Origin: Prodigiosinella aquatilis
GTDB lineage: Bacteria > Pseudomonadota > Gammaproteobacteria > Enterobacterales > Enterobacteriaceae
Assembly: GCA_030388725.1 (NCBI GenBank)
Contig: CP128857.1
Coordinates: 2,170,001 to 2,234,000 of the forward strand
Direction: 5' to 3'
DNA: 64,000 nucleotides
Part shown: positions 34,019 through 43,166 of the stretch, piece by piece
Numbering within the stretch: position 1 is the stretch's first letter
Layout: each line of letters starts with the position of its first letter
Position numbers and translations under genes: made by a program
Notes under the pieces: generated by a model
Seen by the model: the letters and a program-made list of their open reading frames with translations, nothing else
What the model was told of the DNA's origin: nothing
Databases searched by the model: none

Positions 34019-34732
34019 TTAGAATGTGTAGACTACACCTACACGATAACGGGTTTGACGATGATCGCTGGTGCCATTATCTGCGAGGTTAGATAAAGAA
34101 ATATAAGGCTTCCAGTTTTTATCCCATTTGTAAGACAATTTAACCTGATGATCGGCATTGTAGCTATGGTTGTCATAGCTCTTTGCTCCGGCATGGTTAA
34201 TTTTCTTGAAGTCATATTCATAAGAAATATTATAGTCTTTAAGGAACGTATAGCCGACATTGGCGGTAATATTATAACCATTCTCAGCCGTATTACTTGA
34301 ACTACCAATATTACCACTAATACGTTTGTAATAAGGGCGATAACGCAGTGTGGCAGTCCAGTCATCGGCAAATTTTACTCCACCGCGAAGATAAGGACGA
34401 TAAGTACGGTATGTGGACCCGGAGACTAAGCTAAAGCCACTTTCCAGAGAAAAAGTTTGATTGAATTTATAGAGATAGCTTGCAATCACTTCAGTTTCAT
34501 TGCTAACTTGCTCATTAAATGGCTTATTCGGAGTGCTGTCTGCACTGGATTGTTTCCATGATACTTCTGAAGATAATCCAAAACCATTGGCGAAGCGGTT
34601 TGATATTAATAAGCGATCCCGTTGGTCACCTTTCGCAGTATCTCGCCATTCATGTCGGTAATCAATTGATACAGCTAGTGCATTTATACTAATTAATGAA
34701 GTTACAGCCAGAGCGAGTAGTTTTAATTTCAT
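34019..34732 (-). CDS. kdgM: Oligogalacturonate-specific outer-membrane porin KdgM
   Basis: This 237-residue protein has a signal peptide (about 1-20, ending INALA) and a 12-stranded beta-barrel of the KdgM family, rich in alternating aromatic and arginine residues (YRPYLRGG, RYRPYYKR) that line an anion-selective pore. It ends in phenylalanine as outer-membrane barrels do. It carries oligogalacturonides into the periplasm. Upstream lie a KdgR palindrome and CRP-like sites. It is transcribed in the tog direction but separated from togB by a terminator. Confidence 0.95.
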   Translation of the reverse strand: MKLKLLALAVTSLISINALAVSIDYRHEWRDTAKGDQRDRLLISNRFANGFGLSSEVSWKQSSADSTPNKPFNEQVSNETEVIASYLYKFNQTFSLESGFSLVSGSTYRTYRPYLRGGVKFADDWTATLRYRPYYKRISGNIGSSSNTAENGYNITANVGYTFLKDYNISYEYDFKKINHAGAKSYDNHSYNADHQVKLSYKWDKNWKPYISLSNLADNGTSDHRQTRYRVGVVYTF

Positions 34733-34861
34733 TTTTAATTTTCCCTATTAATTAAGGAGTGAAGCAAAAAATTGAAAGACGCAATATTTCGTTTTAAAGC
34801 AGGTTCTATTTTAAGGACATATTAAATCTATTTTGTGATCAAGATCGGTTTGGTTATTAAA

Positions 34862-34880
34862 AATTGAAACTTGGTTTCAT
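34862..34880. promoter_or_regulatory. KdgR-type operator of kdgM
   Basis: AATTGAAACTTGGTTTCAT holds the perfect palindrome TGAAAC-TTG-GTTTCA. It lies about 130 bases upstream of kdgM. Confidence 0.85.
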
Positions 34881-34901
34881 TTTGTGATGGTGATCAATTG
34901 G
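34880..34901. promoter_or_regulatory. CRP-like site of kdgM
   Basis: TGTGA-TGGTGA-TCAAT abuts the KdgR box, matching the TGTGA-N6-TCACA consensus in the first half fully and in the second at T, C and A. A second candidate, TGTGATCAAGATC, lies near 34838. Catabolite control of kdgM by CRP is known in Dickeya. Confidence 0.6.
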
Positions 34902-34927
34902 AATATATAATCTGTTTCAGTTTTAAT

Positions 34928-34963
34928 AAAATAACCCTGCCATGGGTATGGCAGGGTTATTAA
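34928..34963. terminator. Terminator of the pelW-togMNAB operon
   Basis: A 13-bp perfect stem ATAACCCTGCCAT / ATGGCAGGGTTAT with a four-base loop is followed on the minus strand by TTTTATT. It lies 20 bases beyond the togB stop and is nearly symmetrical, so it could act in both directions. Confidence 0.85.
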
Positions 34964-34983
34964 TATAAAAATAACTTCTATTA

Positions 34984-36273
34984 TTATCTCATGGCACGTT
35001 TCAGAATACGGTCACCTTGACGCTGGAAATATTTTGCTGTTTCTTCCACCGACTTCTGACCATAGTCAATATACTGAATGGCATCACCGAATAGTACTAC
35101 GATTTGCGGATCATCAAAATAAGGTGATGTCTTCATTGCATGTGGTAAAGACAGTGCCATAGTCAGGCCAGCTACAGATGGATCGCTATCTTTAATTACG
35201 CCATCAGCACGTAATTGCGCGACGGCTGATTTGCTCAATGGGACACCACGCTCCAGGCCCATGGCCTGTACACCTTCTTTACTGTTCAGTAAAAAGTTGA
35301 TTAACATCGCGGCTTCTTTCGGATGCTTGGTAGATTTACCGATAGAAAACATCTGTGCGGGTTTAAAGAACAGACCTGCGTCTTTGGCACCTGGTAACAT
35401 GGGATAGTCTCCCAGTACCAGCTTGGCAGGCGCTTTCAAGTTATCAGAGTACTTGGTAATGGTAGAGTTCCACATATAAGTGCCTGCCCATTCACCTGCA
35501 ATCCACGGTTTCATTTCATACATATTGCTCTTGCCGAACGAGGCATAGTATTTCGATGATGGCATAACATGGGAATCGACCATTTTTTTATACATCTGGA
35601 AGAACTCAACCCATTGTGCATCGGTATAAGCGAATTTCTTCGCCTTTTCGTCCACGGCAGGGATGTTGTATTTCTGTACCATGTAAGAACGTAGCAACGC
35701 CAACGAGTCCTGATGTTCCAGAACGACGGGATAGTATTGATCTCCCAGTTTCTCCTTGAATACTTTACCGGCGTTCAGCAATTCATCCCAGGTTTTCGGA
35801 TAGGATAGCCCGGCTTTTTTCCAGGTTTCGTCGTTATAGTAGAACATCCGGGCCGTGACGGAGATGGGAATGCCGTTCAATTTTCCGTCAATAGTCGTCG
35901 CTTGCAGCTCTTTGGGGCTGAACTGTGATAGATCCAGCGGGCCATTCACTTTGTTCAAATCATAGAAACCATCACCATTTTTGGAAAAAATAGGCAACCA
36001 GTTCCAGTTGGTCTGCATGACATCGGGTTCAGTATTACCGGCAATCTGTGTGGTAAGACGTGAGAGATGTCCATCCCAACCAGTATATTCTGCCTTAACG
36101 TCAATGTTTGGGTACTGTTTATGGAATGCATCAATGGCTTTTAGTGTAGCTTGGTGACGTCCGTTACCGCCCCACCATGACACACGCAGATTAACCTGAT
36201 CTGCTGCAAAAGATTGATGTGCCAACAGTGCCAGAGATGAGGCGATTAATGTGCGTAGGATCACTTTTTTCAT
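34984..36273 (-). CDS. togB: TogB periplasmic oligogalacturonide-binding protein
   Basis: This 429-residue solute-binding protein of the carbohydrate (CUT1) ABC family has a cleavable signal peptide (about 1-23, ending SFA). The mature two-lobe fold is typical (VNLRVSWWGGNGRH near its start). In Dickeya it captures oligogalacturonides for import and also feeds chemotaxis toward them. It is the last gene of the operon, with its start 15 bases after the togA stop. Confidence 0.95.
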   Translation of the reverse strand: MKKVILRTLIASSLALLAHQSFAADQVNLRVSWWGGNGRHQATLKAIDAFHKQYPNIDVKAEYTGWDGHLSRLTTQIAGNTEPDVMQTNWNWLPIFSKNGDGFYDLNKVNGPLDLSQFSPKELQATTIDGKLNGIPISVTARMFYYNDETWKKAGLSYPKTWDELLNAGKVFKEKLGDQYYPVVLEHQDSLALLRSYMVQKYNIPAVDEKAKKFAYTDAQWVEFFQMYKKMVDSHVMPSSKYYASFGKSNMYEMKPWIAGEWAGTYMWNSTITKYSDNLKAPAKLVLGDYPMLPGAKDAGLFFKPAQMFSIGKSTKHPKEAAMLINFLLNSKEGVQAMGLERGVPLSKSAVAQLRADGVIKDSDPSVAGLTMALSLPHAMKTSPYFDDPQIVVLFGDAIQYIDYGQKSVEETAKYFQRQGDRILKRAMR

Positions 36274-36288
36274 CGATTACTACTCCTG

Positions 36289-37416
36289 TTATAGAGAGAT
36301 ATTTTGTTCTGTTTTTGCATCAAAGATATGGCATTTATCCATATCAAACTGGAAGAATACCTGGCGATGCAGGCCATTCTTGATAATCAGCCTGGCTTCG
36401 TCGGAAGGCATCCGGCTGGTTAATTCAAAGCCATCAACTTTTATGTACATAAAGAATTCATGGCCCATATTTTCTACGCGGACCAATTCACCCTGAGAGT
36501 GGCTGGTTTCGAACGGGGTTTCTGAAACAGTGACATATTCGGGACGTATGCCGAAACAGATCTCTTTGCCTACATAATCTTGAACTTTGCTCTGTTGTGA
36601 CTGGTTGAGTAGCAGGGGGTAGTGACCGACTTTCAACCCGATCTGACCATCGTGCTCAAGTAGCTGTCCGGGTTTGATGTTCATTTCCGGCGCACCAATA
36701 AACCCGGCCACAAACATATTTTTCGGGTAGTGATACAAGTTATCTGGCGTATCCACTTGCATGATGTGGCCCAGCTTCATGACGCAGATACGATCACCCA
36801 TTGTCATGGCTTCGGTCTGGTCATGAGTTACATAGACGGTGGTGGCTGGTTTACCGCTTTTCTTCAACTCTTTATGCAAATCCGAGATACGGATACGCAT
36901 CGAGGCACGCAGTTTGGCATCCAAATTTGATAAGGGCTCATCAAACAGAAATACATCCGGTTTTTTTACAATAGCGCGACCGACAGCGACACGCTGCGCT
37001 TGACCACCGGAGAGCTGACGCGGTAGCCGGTCCATCAAGTCTTCCAACTCCAGAATTTTAGCCGCTTCGTTAACATGATCTTCAATCTGGCTTTTGGGCA
37101 TTTTGCTCAACTTCAGACCAAACGCCAGGTTCTCGCGTACCGTCATGTGTGGGTAGAGGGCATAGTTCTGGAACACCATTGCGATGCCACGTGCTTTGGG
37201 TACCAGATTATTGACGATGCGTTCACCGATACGAACTTCACCGCCACTGATGGTTTCCAGGCCAGCCAACATGCGCAGGGTTGTGGATTTAGCACAGCCA
37301 GACGGACCAACGATAACCATGAATTCCCCGTCTTTGATCGTTAGGTCGATACCGTGTACTGCTTTGAAACCGTTGGAATAGACTTTTTCCAGTTTGTTGA
37401 AAACAACTTCAGCCAT
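36289..37416 (-). CDS. togA: TogA, ATP-binding subunit of the oligogalacturonide importer
   Basis: This 375-residue ABC ATPase of the MalK/UgpC type has Walker A GPSGCAKST (about 36-44), a Q-loop in VFQNYALYPH, signature LSGGQAQR, Walker B VFLFDEPLSNLDA, H-loop THDQTEAM and a C-terminal TOBE/OB regulatory domain (about 240-375). The sixth Walker A position is alanine rather than the usual glycine. I recall this variant in some related sugar importers, so it is probably still active. It sits between togN and togB with gaps of 13 and 15 bases. Confidence 0.95.
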   Translation of the reverse strand: MAEVVFNKLEKVYSNGFKAVHGIDLTIKDGEFMVIVGPSGCAKSTTLRMLAGLETISGGEVRIGERIVNNLVPKARGIAMVFQNYALYPHMTVRENLAFGLKLSKMPKSQIEDHVNEAAKILELEDLMDRLPRQLSGGQAQRVAVGRAIVKKPDVFLFDEPLSNLDAKLRASMRIRISDLHKELKKSGKPATTVYVTHDQTEAMTMGDRICVMKLGHIMQVDTPDNLYHYPKNMFVAGFIGAPEMNIKPGQLLEHDGQIGLKVGHYPLLLNQSQQSKVQDYVGKEICFGIRPEYVTVSETPFETSHSQGELVRVENMGHEFFMYIKVDGFELTSRMPSDEARLIIKNGLHRQVFFQFDMDKCHIFDAKTEQNISL

Positions 37417-37429
37417 GATAGATCCTCAA

Positions 37430-38332
37430 TTAACCTTTAATTCCACTGCTGGTAACGCCCTGAACGAAGTAGCGCTGAGCCATGAAGAAAATGATGATGG
37501 ATGGCAGGATTGAAATACTTGCCATTGCCAGAATTTCGTTCCACGGTGCGCCTTCTGTAACGTCAATAGACATCTTAAGAGCCAACGCAATCGGGTATTT
37601 ATCAACGCTGTAAACGTAAATCAGTGGGCCGATAAAGTCGTTCATGGACCACATGAACTGGAATAGTGCTACCGAGATAATGGCCGGCTTCAGAATTGGC
37701 ACTACCACATACCACAACACCTGGAAGGAGTTGCAACCGTCAATCTGAGCGGCTTCTTCCATGTCACGTGGAACACCACGCAGGAACTGAATCAGCATGA
37801 ACACAAAGAATCCTTGTGTTGCGAATGCCAGCGGTAGATACAATGGCAGGTAGCTGTTCAGCATGCCCATTTCACGGAACATGATGTACTGAGGGATCAA
37901 CAACACGGTACTGGGCAGCAACATGGTGGTAATCAGTGTGGCAAACCAGAAGTTTTTCCACGGGATCTCGAAGCGGGCAAAACCATACGCCACGATGGTG
38001 GAGGAAATAATGGTCAGGATGACTTTCGGAATCACATACTCGAACGTGTTGATCATGTAGTGACCGAAGTTGTATTCCGTCCCCGTTTTCCAACCGTTAA
38101 TAAAACCATCCCACGTGATGTGCGTTGGCCATAAGCTGAGCGTGGTGAAAATTTCACGGTTTGGCTTAAAAGACGCTGAAAACATCCAGACCAATGGGTA
38201 GAGCATCAACAGGCCAACAAACAACAGAATCACATAACGAATGCCTGCATTGAGTTTCTCTTTACGCAGTGTGCGGCGCACTTCTTCTGCTGCAATATCC
38301 TGTGCAGACATTTGTGAATGCATATCAGCCAT
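37430..38332 (-). CDS. togN: TogN permease subunit of the oligogalacturonide importer
   Basis: This 300-residue inner-membrane permease has six predicted membrane segments and the EAA loop EEAAQIDGCNSFQVLWYVVVP that contacts the ATPase. It is the MalG-like partner of TogM. Start choice is clear: GGGAGGG lies four bases before the ATG at 38332, and this site is built from the last codons of togM, with which it overlaps by 8 bases. The longer upstream frame is rejected. Confidence 0.95.
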   Translation of the reverse strand: MADMHSQMSAQDIAAEEVRRTLRKEKLNAGIRYVILLFVGLLMLYPLVWMFSASFKPNREIFTTLSLWPTHITWDGFINGWKTGTEYNFGHYMINTFEYVIPKVILTIISSTIVAYGFARFEIPWKNFWFATLITTMLLPSTVLLIPQYIMFREMGMLNSYLPLYLPLAFATQGFFVFMLIQFLRGVPRDMEEAAQIDGCNSFQVLWYVVVPILKPAIISVALFQFMWSMNDFIGPLIYVYSVDKYPIALALKMSIDVTEGAPWNEILAMASISILPSIIIFFMAQRYFVQGVTSSGIKG

Positions 38333-39215
38333 TTTTCCCTCCCTTATCGGCGGAGTAGAACACCCAGTATTTAGATGATTTGAAGGAAATTGCCGCAAAC
38401 ACGGCTACAACCAGGAACAAAACCCAGGCAAGTGCTGCGCCGTACCCCATATCGAAATATTTGAATGCCGTATCGTAAATATAAAGTGAGAACAGATAGG
38501 TATAGTGGGTAGGCCCACCGCCGGTAATGACATAAGGCGCGGTAAATTCCTGAAATGCTTGTGTGGTTTGCATGATGAAGTTGAAAAAAATAACCGGTGT
38601 AATCAATGGTACGGTGACTTTCATGAACATCTGCCACTTGGAAGCCCCATCGATCATCGCGGCTTCATATTGTGACTGAGGAACATTTTGTAGTGCGGCA
38701 AGGAAGATCACCATGGCGGAACCAAATTGCCAGACACGTAATAGGGTCACAGAAAACAGTGCCAGAGAAGGTTCGCCAAGCCAGTTGATGGCATGGAAAC
38801 CCAGTACGCCAAGGAAACTGTTTAACAGTCCATCAATAGCAAACAGTGCTCGCCACAATACGGCAATGGCTACGCTGCTGCCCAGAATGGAGGGAACATA
38901 GTAAGCAGTACGGAAGAAACCAATACCTCGTAATTTAAAGTTAAGAACAAACGCGATTAACAACGCGAATATCAGTTTCAAAGGAATGGTCAAAAATACA
39001 TAGGCAAATGTAACACCCATGGATTTCCAGAAGAGATCGTCTTCCAAAAACATCCGGTGGTAATTTTCCAGACCGGTGAATGTTGGTGGACTCATCAGGT
39101 CATACTCGGAAAAACTGAGTATGAAAGAAGAAATAAAGGGGAAAGCGGTAAAAACTATCAACCCTATTATATAAGGAGAGATATAGGCTAACCCCAGCAT
39201 TCTGTTTTCATTCAT
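38325..39215 (-). CDS. togM: TogM permease subunit of the oligogalacturonide importer
   Basis: This 296-residue MalF-like permease has six predicted membrane segments, an initial span in YISPYIIGLIVFTAFPFI, and the EAA loop YEAAMIDGASKWQMFMKVTVP. With TogN it forms the membrane channel of the TogMNAB importer. It begins 42 bases after the pelW stop and overlaps togN, consistent with one transcript pelW-togM-togN-togA-togB. Confidence 0.95.
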   Translation of the reverse strand: MNENRMLGLAYISPYIIGLIVFTAFPFISSFILSFSEYDLMSPPTFTGLENYHRMFLEDDLFWKSMGVTFAYVFLTIPLKLIFALLIAFVLNFKLRGIGFFRTAYYVPSILGSSVAIAVLWRALFAIDGLLNSFLGVLGFHAINWLGEPSLALFSVTLLRVWQFGSAMVIFLAALQNVPQSQYEAAMIDGASKWQMFMKVTVPLITPVIFFNFIMQTTQAFQEFTAPYVITGGGPTHYTYLFSLYIYDTAFKYFDMGYGAALAWVLFLVVAVFAAISFKSSKYWVFYSADKGGKNG

Positions 39216-39257
39216 AATGCTTACCTACTTAGTAATTGTGAACCAGTAAAAATAAAA

Positions 39258-40889
39258 TTAATGTGTTAATAATTCAGGATAAATAAACTCTATGTCATAG
39301 ATGACCCTATTTTCCCCATTAATGCGAAAGTCTCCGTGTACATATCCCCCCTGTGTCAATATGGGCGGGCATTTGTTCAGCTTGTTTTTACAGGCGGCAA
39401 CCAGCGCCAGCAAAATTAAAGGGAAGGGGTCATCCAGACGAACATAACGATGCTTTTCTGAACGGGTTAACAGACCATGATGAAAATGACGTGCAAATAA
39501 TATTTCTGCCAGTGCCCAGGCATGATCAGCCCATTTTTTTGATTGCTGATATTCAGCCAGTTCTATCATGGCAAGCAGTAGAAATGGGGTTGCAACTGTA
39601 CTTAATCCGTCTTTTCCCAGACGCTCCAGCATGGTGGTGATCAGTGTGTACAATTCCACATCACCACTCAGTCGGTAAGCACGCACCAGTGGCAATAAGT
39701 AATCACCTTCTAGTGGAAAGGGCTTAAGTTCTGTCCCTGCTTTTCCGTAGTAACCATCGCGTTTGAAACGATAACCGGTCATGTCCTGACCGTCATTCCA
39801 CATGGGGCGCAACGTATTGCTGGCAGCGTCGTAAGCATATTGGTAATAGTTTTTCAGCCCGGAAATCACCCATTCCAGCATGTCACTGTCAGGGTGCTGA
39901 TGCAGGATATCCAGCATCGCCAGTGGGCTGTCGATCAACAATGGACGCATATCTCGGAATAACACATTCGCTTCACGGGCAATGGTGCCGAATTCCGGGC
40001 CAAACTGGCGTTGGGCGCGATCGCCGAACCAGGACTGTGTCTGATTATCGTCGTCAGGAATCGGCTGGCGTTGCAAGGGCGAGCTGAATTGGTACACCGG
40101 CATTCCGGTTTCCGGATTGCGCGCCAATACATATTGACGATAGAGATGTTTTCCCCATAAGGCCGCTTGTTTATCCCCGCTAAATTGTGCATAGGCAAAG
40201 GCAGCATAAATCAGGTCAGTACCGGCATTGACAAAAGTAAGCCCTTTCGTCAGCGGTAATTCAGGCCATTTTGCAGGGTCTACCACATCGTGGTGCGTGT
40301 GCATAAAAACGTGTGGATCGCGTGGCTTGGCATAATCACCATGACGACCTAAATCCAGTGAGTTCCAATCCTCGACGTGTGCGTTCCAGAAGCCCTGTAG
40401 AAAATGAAGTGTTTTTTCGGCATTAATACGGTGCAAGAACGGGTAATAGGGTAAATGGTGTTTTAATTCATGCACCAGAGATTTTGATTCTGGTCCCTCG
40501 CTTTTCAACGAGTCCAGATTAATAAAGCGATGTCCACCCCAATAGAAAAGACCACTATTTTCGTCAACAAAGTGAGAAAAGAAGAATTCACATTGGGAAA
40601 TAGCCGTTTTCTGATATTTCTCTATTTCTGTGACGATACTCATGGAATCTAACAAACGAAGCCAATTTTGCTGACTGGCAAAATTAGAAATGGGAGCATC
40701 GTGCCCATCAGGAAATTTCCAGACAACTGGCGCTCTCGTTTGTACATCGAAGCCATCAGCCAATAACGGTGTCGGATTAATGTGGCTGTGACCATATTGC
40801 TGTATTTTTTCAATATGGCTGTTCAGCGCAGCGAGCCATAAATCGAGCTGTATTTCTTTGCTGGTGTCTAAGTGACTAAAAATACTCAT
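39258..40889 (-). CDS. pelW: Exopolygalacturonate lyase PelW (PL2, intracellular)
   Basis: This 543-residue polysaccharide lyase family 2 enzyme has no signal peptide, in line with the cytoplasmic PelW of Dickeya. It releases unsaturated digalacturonate from oligogalacturonides brought in by Tog, working with Ogl. The fold is an (alpha/alpha)7 barrel. Likely metal and catalytic residues lie in HTHHDVVDPAKWPEL and in the arginine- and tyrosine-rich stretches further on; I did not assign each. AAGG precedes the ATG at 40889. A KdgR palindrome lies 40 bases upstream, making this the first gene of the operon. Confidence 0.95.
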   Translation of the reverse strand: MSIFSHLDTSKEIQLDLWLAALNSHIEKIQQYGHSHINPTPLLADGFDVQTRAPVVWKFPDGHDAPISNFASQQNWLRLLDSMSIVTEIEKYQKTAISQCEFFFSHFVDENSGLFYWGGHRFINLDSLKSEGPESKSLVHELKHHLPYYPFLHRINAEKTLHFLQGFWNAHVEDWNSLDLGRHGDYAKPRDPHVFMHTHHDVVDPAKWPELPLTKGLTFVNAGTDLIYAAFAYAQFSGDKQAALWGKHLYRQYVLARNPETGMPVYQFSSPLQRQPIPDDDNQTQSWFGDRAQRQFGPEFGTIAREANVLFRDMRPLLIDSPLAMLDILHQHPDSDMLEWVISGLKNYYQYAYDAASNTLRPMWNDGQDMTGYRFKRDGYYGKAGTELKPFPLEGDYLLPLVRAYRLSGDVELYTLITTMLERLGKDGLSTVATPFLLLAMIELAEYQQSKKWADHAWALAEILFARHFHHGLLTRSEKHRYVRLDDPFPLILLALVAACKNKLNKCPPILTQGGYVHGDFRINGENRVIYDIEFIYPELLTH

Positions 40890-40928
40890 GGAGCACCTTC
40901 TCATGGAACTGTTAGACGGTTCCTTATA

Positions 40929-40948
40929 AATAGAAACGCTGTTTCGAT
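40929..40948. promoter_or_regulatory. KdgR-type operator of pelW-togMNAB
   Basis: AATAGAAACGCTGTTTCGAT contains the palindrome GAAAC-GCT-GTTTC, ending 40 bases before the pelW start, where it would overlap the promoter. Confidence 0.82.
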
Positions 40949-41096
40949 TGATTATATTGCGCTACCCGCCCATCCGTCATGCACACAATATCGAAAGTGT
41001 GATCAAAGTCGGAACGTTGTTTTGAAAATTTTTTTAAAGGTTTGGGAAGCGTGAGAGAAATCGAAATTTATAAGTAAGATATTGATAGATAAATAA

Positions 41097-41121
41097 AAGG
41101 CACAATTCAGGATTGTGCCTT
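41097..41121 (-). terminator. Terminator of kduD
   Basis: On the minus strand AAGGCACAAT, five bases, ATTGTGCCTT is followed by TTATTTAT. It separates kduID from pelW. Confidence 0.8.
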
Positions 41122-41147
41122 GCATCACATTAAAGATCCAAAGAAAC

Positions 41148-41909
41148 TTAACGCGACAACCAGCCACCATCAACAGCAATGGTATAGCCATTAATGTAGT
41201 CAGAGGCGCTGGAAGCCAGGAATACTGATGGCCCCATCAAATCCTGCGGTAGACCCCAACGACCAGCCGGGATACGATCCAGAATTTCTTTGCTACGTTC
41301 TTCATCGGCACGCAATTGTTGGGTGTTATTGGTTGCCATATAACCAGGGGCGATAGCATTGACGTTAATATTGTGTTTTGCCCATTCGTTGGCCATCAGG
41401 CGGGTGATCCCCATAACGGCACTTTTGGATGCAGTGTAAGACGGTACACGAATCCCACCCTGAAAGGACAGCATAGACGCAATATTAATGATCTTACCGC
41501 CGTGACCCTGCTTGATGAACTGTCGGGCAACGGTCTGAGACATAAAGAATACGCTCTTGATGTTCAGATTCATCACGTCATCCCAGTTTTTCTCACTGAA
41601 ATCAATCGCATCTTCACGACGAATGATACCAGCATTGTTGACCAGGATATCTACCTGGCCGAATTCAGCAACCGCTTTTTCAACCAGTGCTGCATGGCCG
41701 GCAATGTTGCTCATATCCGCAGTCAGACTCAGGAAACGGCGCCCCAGGGAAGTGACTTTTTCAATGGTATCTTTGGGGTCAACAATGTTGACGCCGACGA
41801 TATCACAACCAGCCTGTGCCAGGCCGATAGCCATACCTTGTCCCAGTCCTGTATCACAGCCTGTGATAAGTGCAACTTTACCTTGCAAATTGAAGGAATC
41901 TAAAATCAT
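41148..41909 (-). CDS. kduD: 2-dehydro-3-deoxy-D-gluconate 5-dehydrogenase KduD
   Basis: This 253-residue short-chain dehydrogenase reduces 2,5-diketo-3-deoxygluconate to 2-keto-3-deoxygluconate (KDG) with NADH, the last step before KdgK. The cofactor motif TGCDTGLGQG (about 16-25), NNAG (about 90) and the catalytic tyrosine and lysine in YTASK (about 158-162) are all present. It lies 82 bases downstream of kduI. No KdgR palindrome is evident in that gap, so transcription from kduI is likely. Confidence 0.96.
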   Translation of the reverse strand: MILDSFNLQGKVALITGCDTGLGQGMAIGLAQAGCDIVGVNIVDPKDTIEKVTSLGRRFLSLTADMSNIAGHAALVEKAVAEFGQVDILVNNAGIIRREDAIDFSEKNWDDVMNLNIKSVFFMSQTVARQFIKQGHGGKIINIASMLSFQGGIRVPSYTASKSAVMGITRLMANEWAKHNINVNAIAPGYMATNNTQQLRADEERSKEILDRIPAGRWGLPQDLMGPSVFLASSASDYINGYTIAVDGGWLSR

Positions 41910-41991
41910 AGCCTTAATCTCTCTGTAAACGACAATACTTCGTCGTGCGCTGTTACTGTAGGGGAATATCAGTAATTCCGGTTAATAGCGA

Positions 41992-42828
41992 TTAGCGTAA
42001 TTCGCTAACTTTGACGTGATCCATATCTCCAAAAACTTGATTCTCGCCAACCATGCCCCAAATGAAGGTGTAGCGTTTGGTGCCAACACCGGAATGAATT
42101 GACCAGCTCGGTGAAATCACCGCCTGCTCGTTATGAACCAGAATGTGACGGGTTTCCTGCGGTTGCCCCATCATATGGAATACGGCTGTTTCCTCATCCA
42201 TATCAAAATAGAAGTAGACTTCCATGCGACGCTCATGTGTATGGCACGGCATGGTATTCCAGAGATTGCCCTCTGCCAGTTTGGTCAGGCCCATGGTGAG
42301 CTGACACGTCGGTAAAACGTCAGGAACGATATACTTGTTGATAGTGAGGCGATTGCTGCTGGCGTCTTCACCGAGTGTTTGCGGCGATGCCTCTGACTGT
42401 GTGATTTTGCGTGTCGGATAGATAGTATGTGCCGGCGCACTGTTATAATAAAACTTGGCAGGATGCTTGGTCGATATACTCTGGAACCGAATATCACTGG
42501 CCCCTTTGCCGATATATAGCGCTTCTTCGTTGCCGATGTCATAGCGTTCGCCATCAACCACGATAGCGCCAGCACCGCCAATATTCATGATGCCTAATTC
42601 ACGGCGTTCCAGAAAATAATTGACACCCAATTGCTTGCCAACTTCATCACCGATGGTGATGACAGCATGTACCGGCATAACACCGCCGACGATAATGCGG
42701 TCAATATGGCTGTATGTCATGGTGTAGGCATCAGCTTCAAAGATTCTCTCAATCAGAAATTCACGGCGCAGGCTAGCTGTATCGAGTTGTCTGGCATGGT
42801 CGCAGTGAATGCTTTGACGAACTTGCAT
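41992..42828 (-). CDS. kduI: 5-keto-4-deoxyuronate isomerase KduI
   Basis: This 278-residue cupin-fold, zinc-dependent enzyme interconverts 5-keto-4-deoxyuronate (the opened form of unsaturated galacturonate) and 2,5-diketo-3-deoxygluconate. Metal ligands are expected in NTMPCHTHERRMEVYFYF (two histidines and a glutamate) and a later histidine in SIHSG. Length equals the E. coli protein. It is divergent from kdgF, and a shared region of 338 bases carries a KdgR palindrome. Confidence 0.96.
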   Translation of the reverse strand: MQVRQSIHCDHARQLDTASLRREFLIERIFEADAYTMTYSHIDRIIVGGVMPVHAVITIGDEVGKQLGVNYFLERRELGIMNIGGAGAIVVDGERYDIGNEEALYIGKGASDIRFQSISTKHPAKFYYNSAPAHTIYPTRKITQSEASPQTLGEDASSNRLTINKYIVPDVLPTCQLTMGLTKLAEGNLWNTMPCHTHERRMEVYFYFDMDEETAVFHMMGQPQETRHILVHNEQAVISPSWSIHSGVGTKRYTFIWGMVGENQVFGDMDHVKVSELR

Positions 42829-43166
42829 TAATGAGCCTCGTTTTTCAGACAGGATAAAGAATGGGTATTAAGCCCTGAGTGAAAGCGCCAAGCGGCACAA
42901 GTGTCATTGCGTGGCAGTGACAACGGCACCTGTGCCTGTGTTGCCCGGTACTTTCTTGTTTATAGTGCGATGATAGTGTGGTTGGGATGTTAATTCAATA
43001 AAAATGAAATAATGTTTTATTTATTTCTTGAGGATCGTCATGGTTTTGCTTATTTTATATTTCATCTTGTACCGATGTTACTAGAATGTCGGTATTTACA
43101 ATTATTCCATTCCTGTAAATCAGTAACAGGTGGACAAGAGATACGATGAATAAGGAGGTAGAAAGC
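42829..43166. promoter_or_regulatory. Divergent control region of kduI and kdgF
   Basis: The region holds three palindromes: TGTCATTGC-GTG-GCAGTGACA at 42902-42922 (8 of 9 pairs), with GGCAC/GTGCC just beyond it; a KdgR-type box at 43003-43021; and TACCGATGTT-ACTAG-AATGTCGGTA at 43070-43094 (8 of 10 pairs). The first lies in the likely kduI leader, the third before kdgF. Confidence 0.6.
43003..43021. promoter_or_regulatory. KdgR-type operator between kduI and kdgF
   Basis: AATGAAATAATGTTTTATT fits AATGAAAYRNYGTTTCATT with one clear mismatch (T for C in the right arm). Its central place could let it control both divergent genes. Confidence 0.7.
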
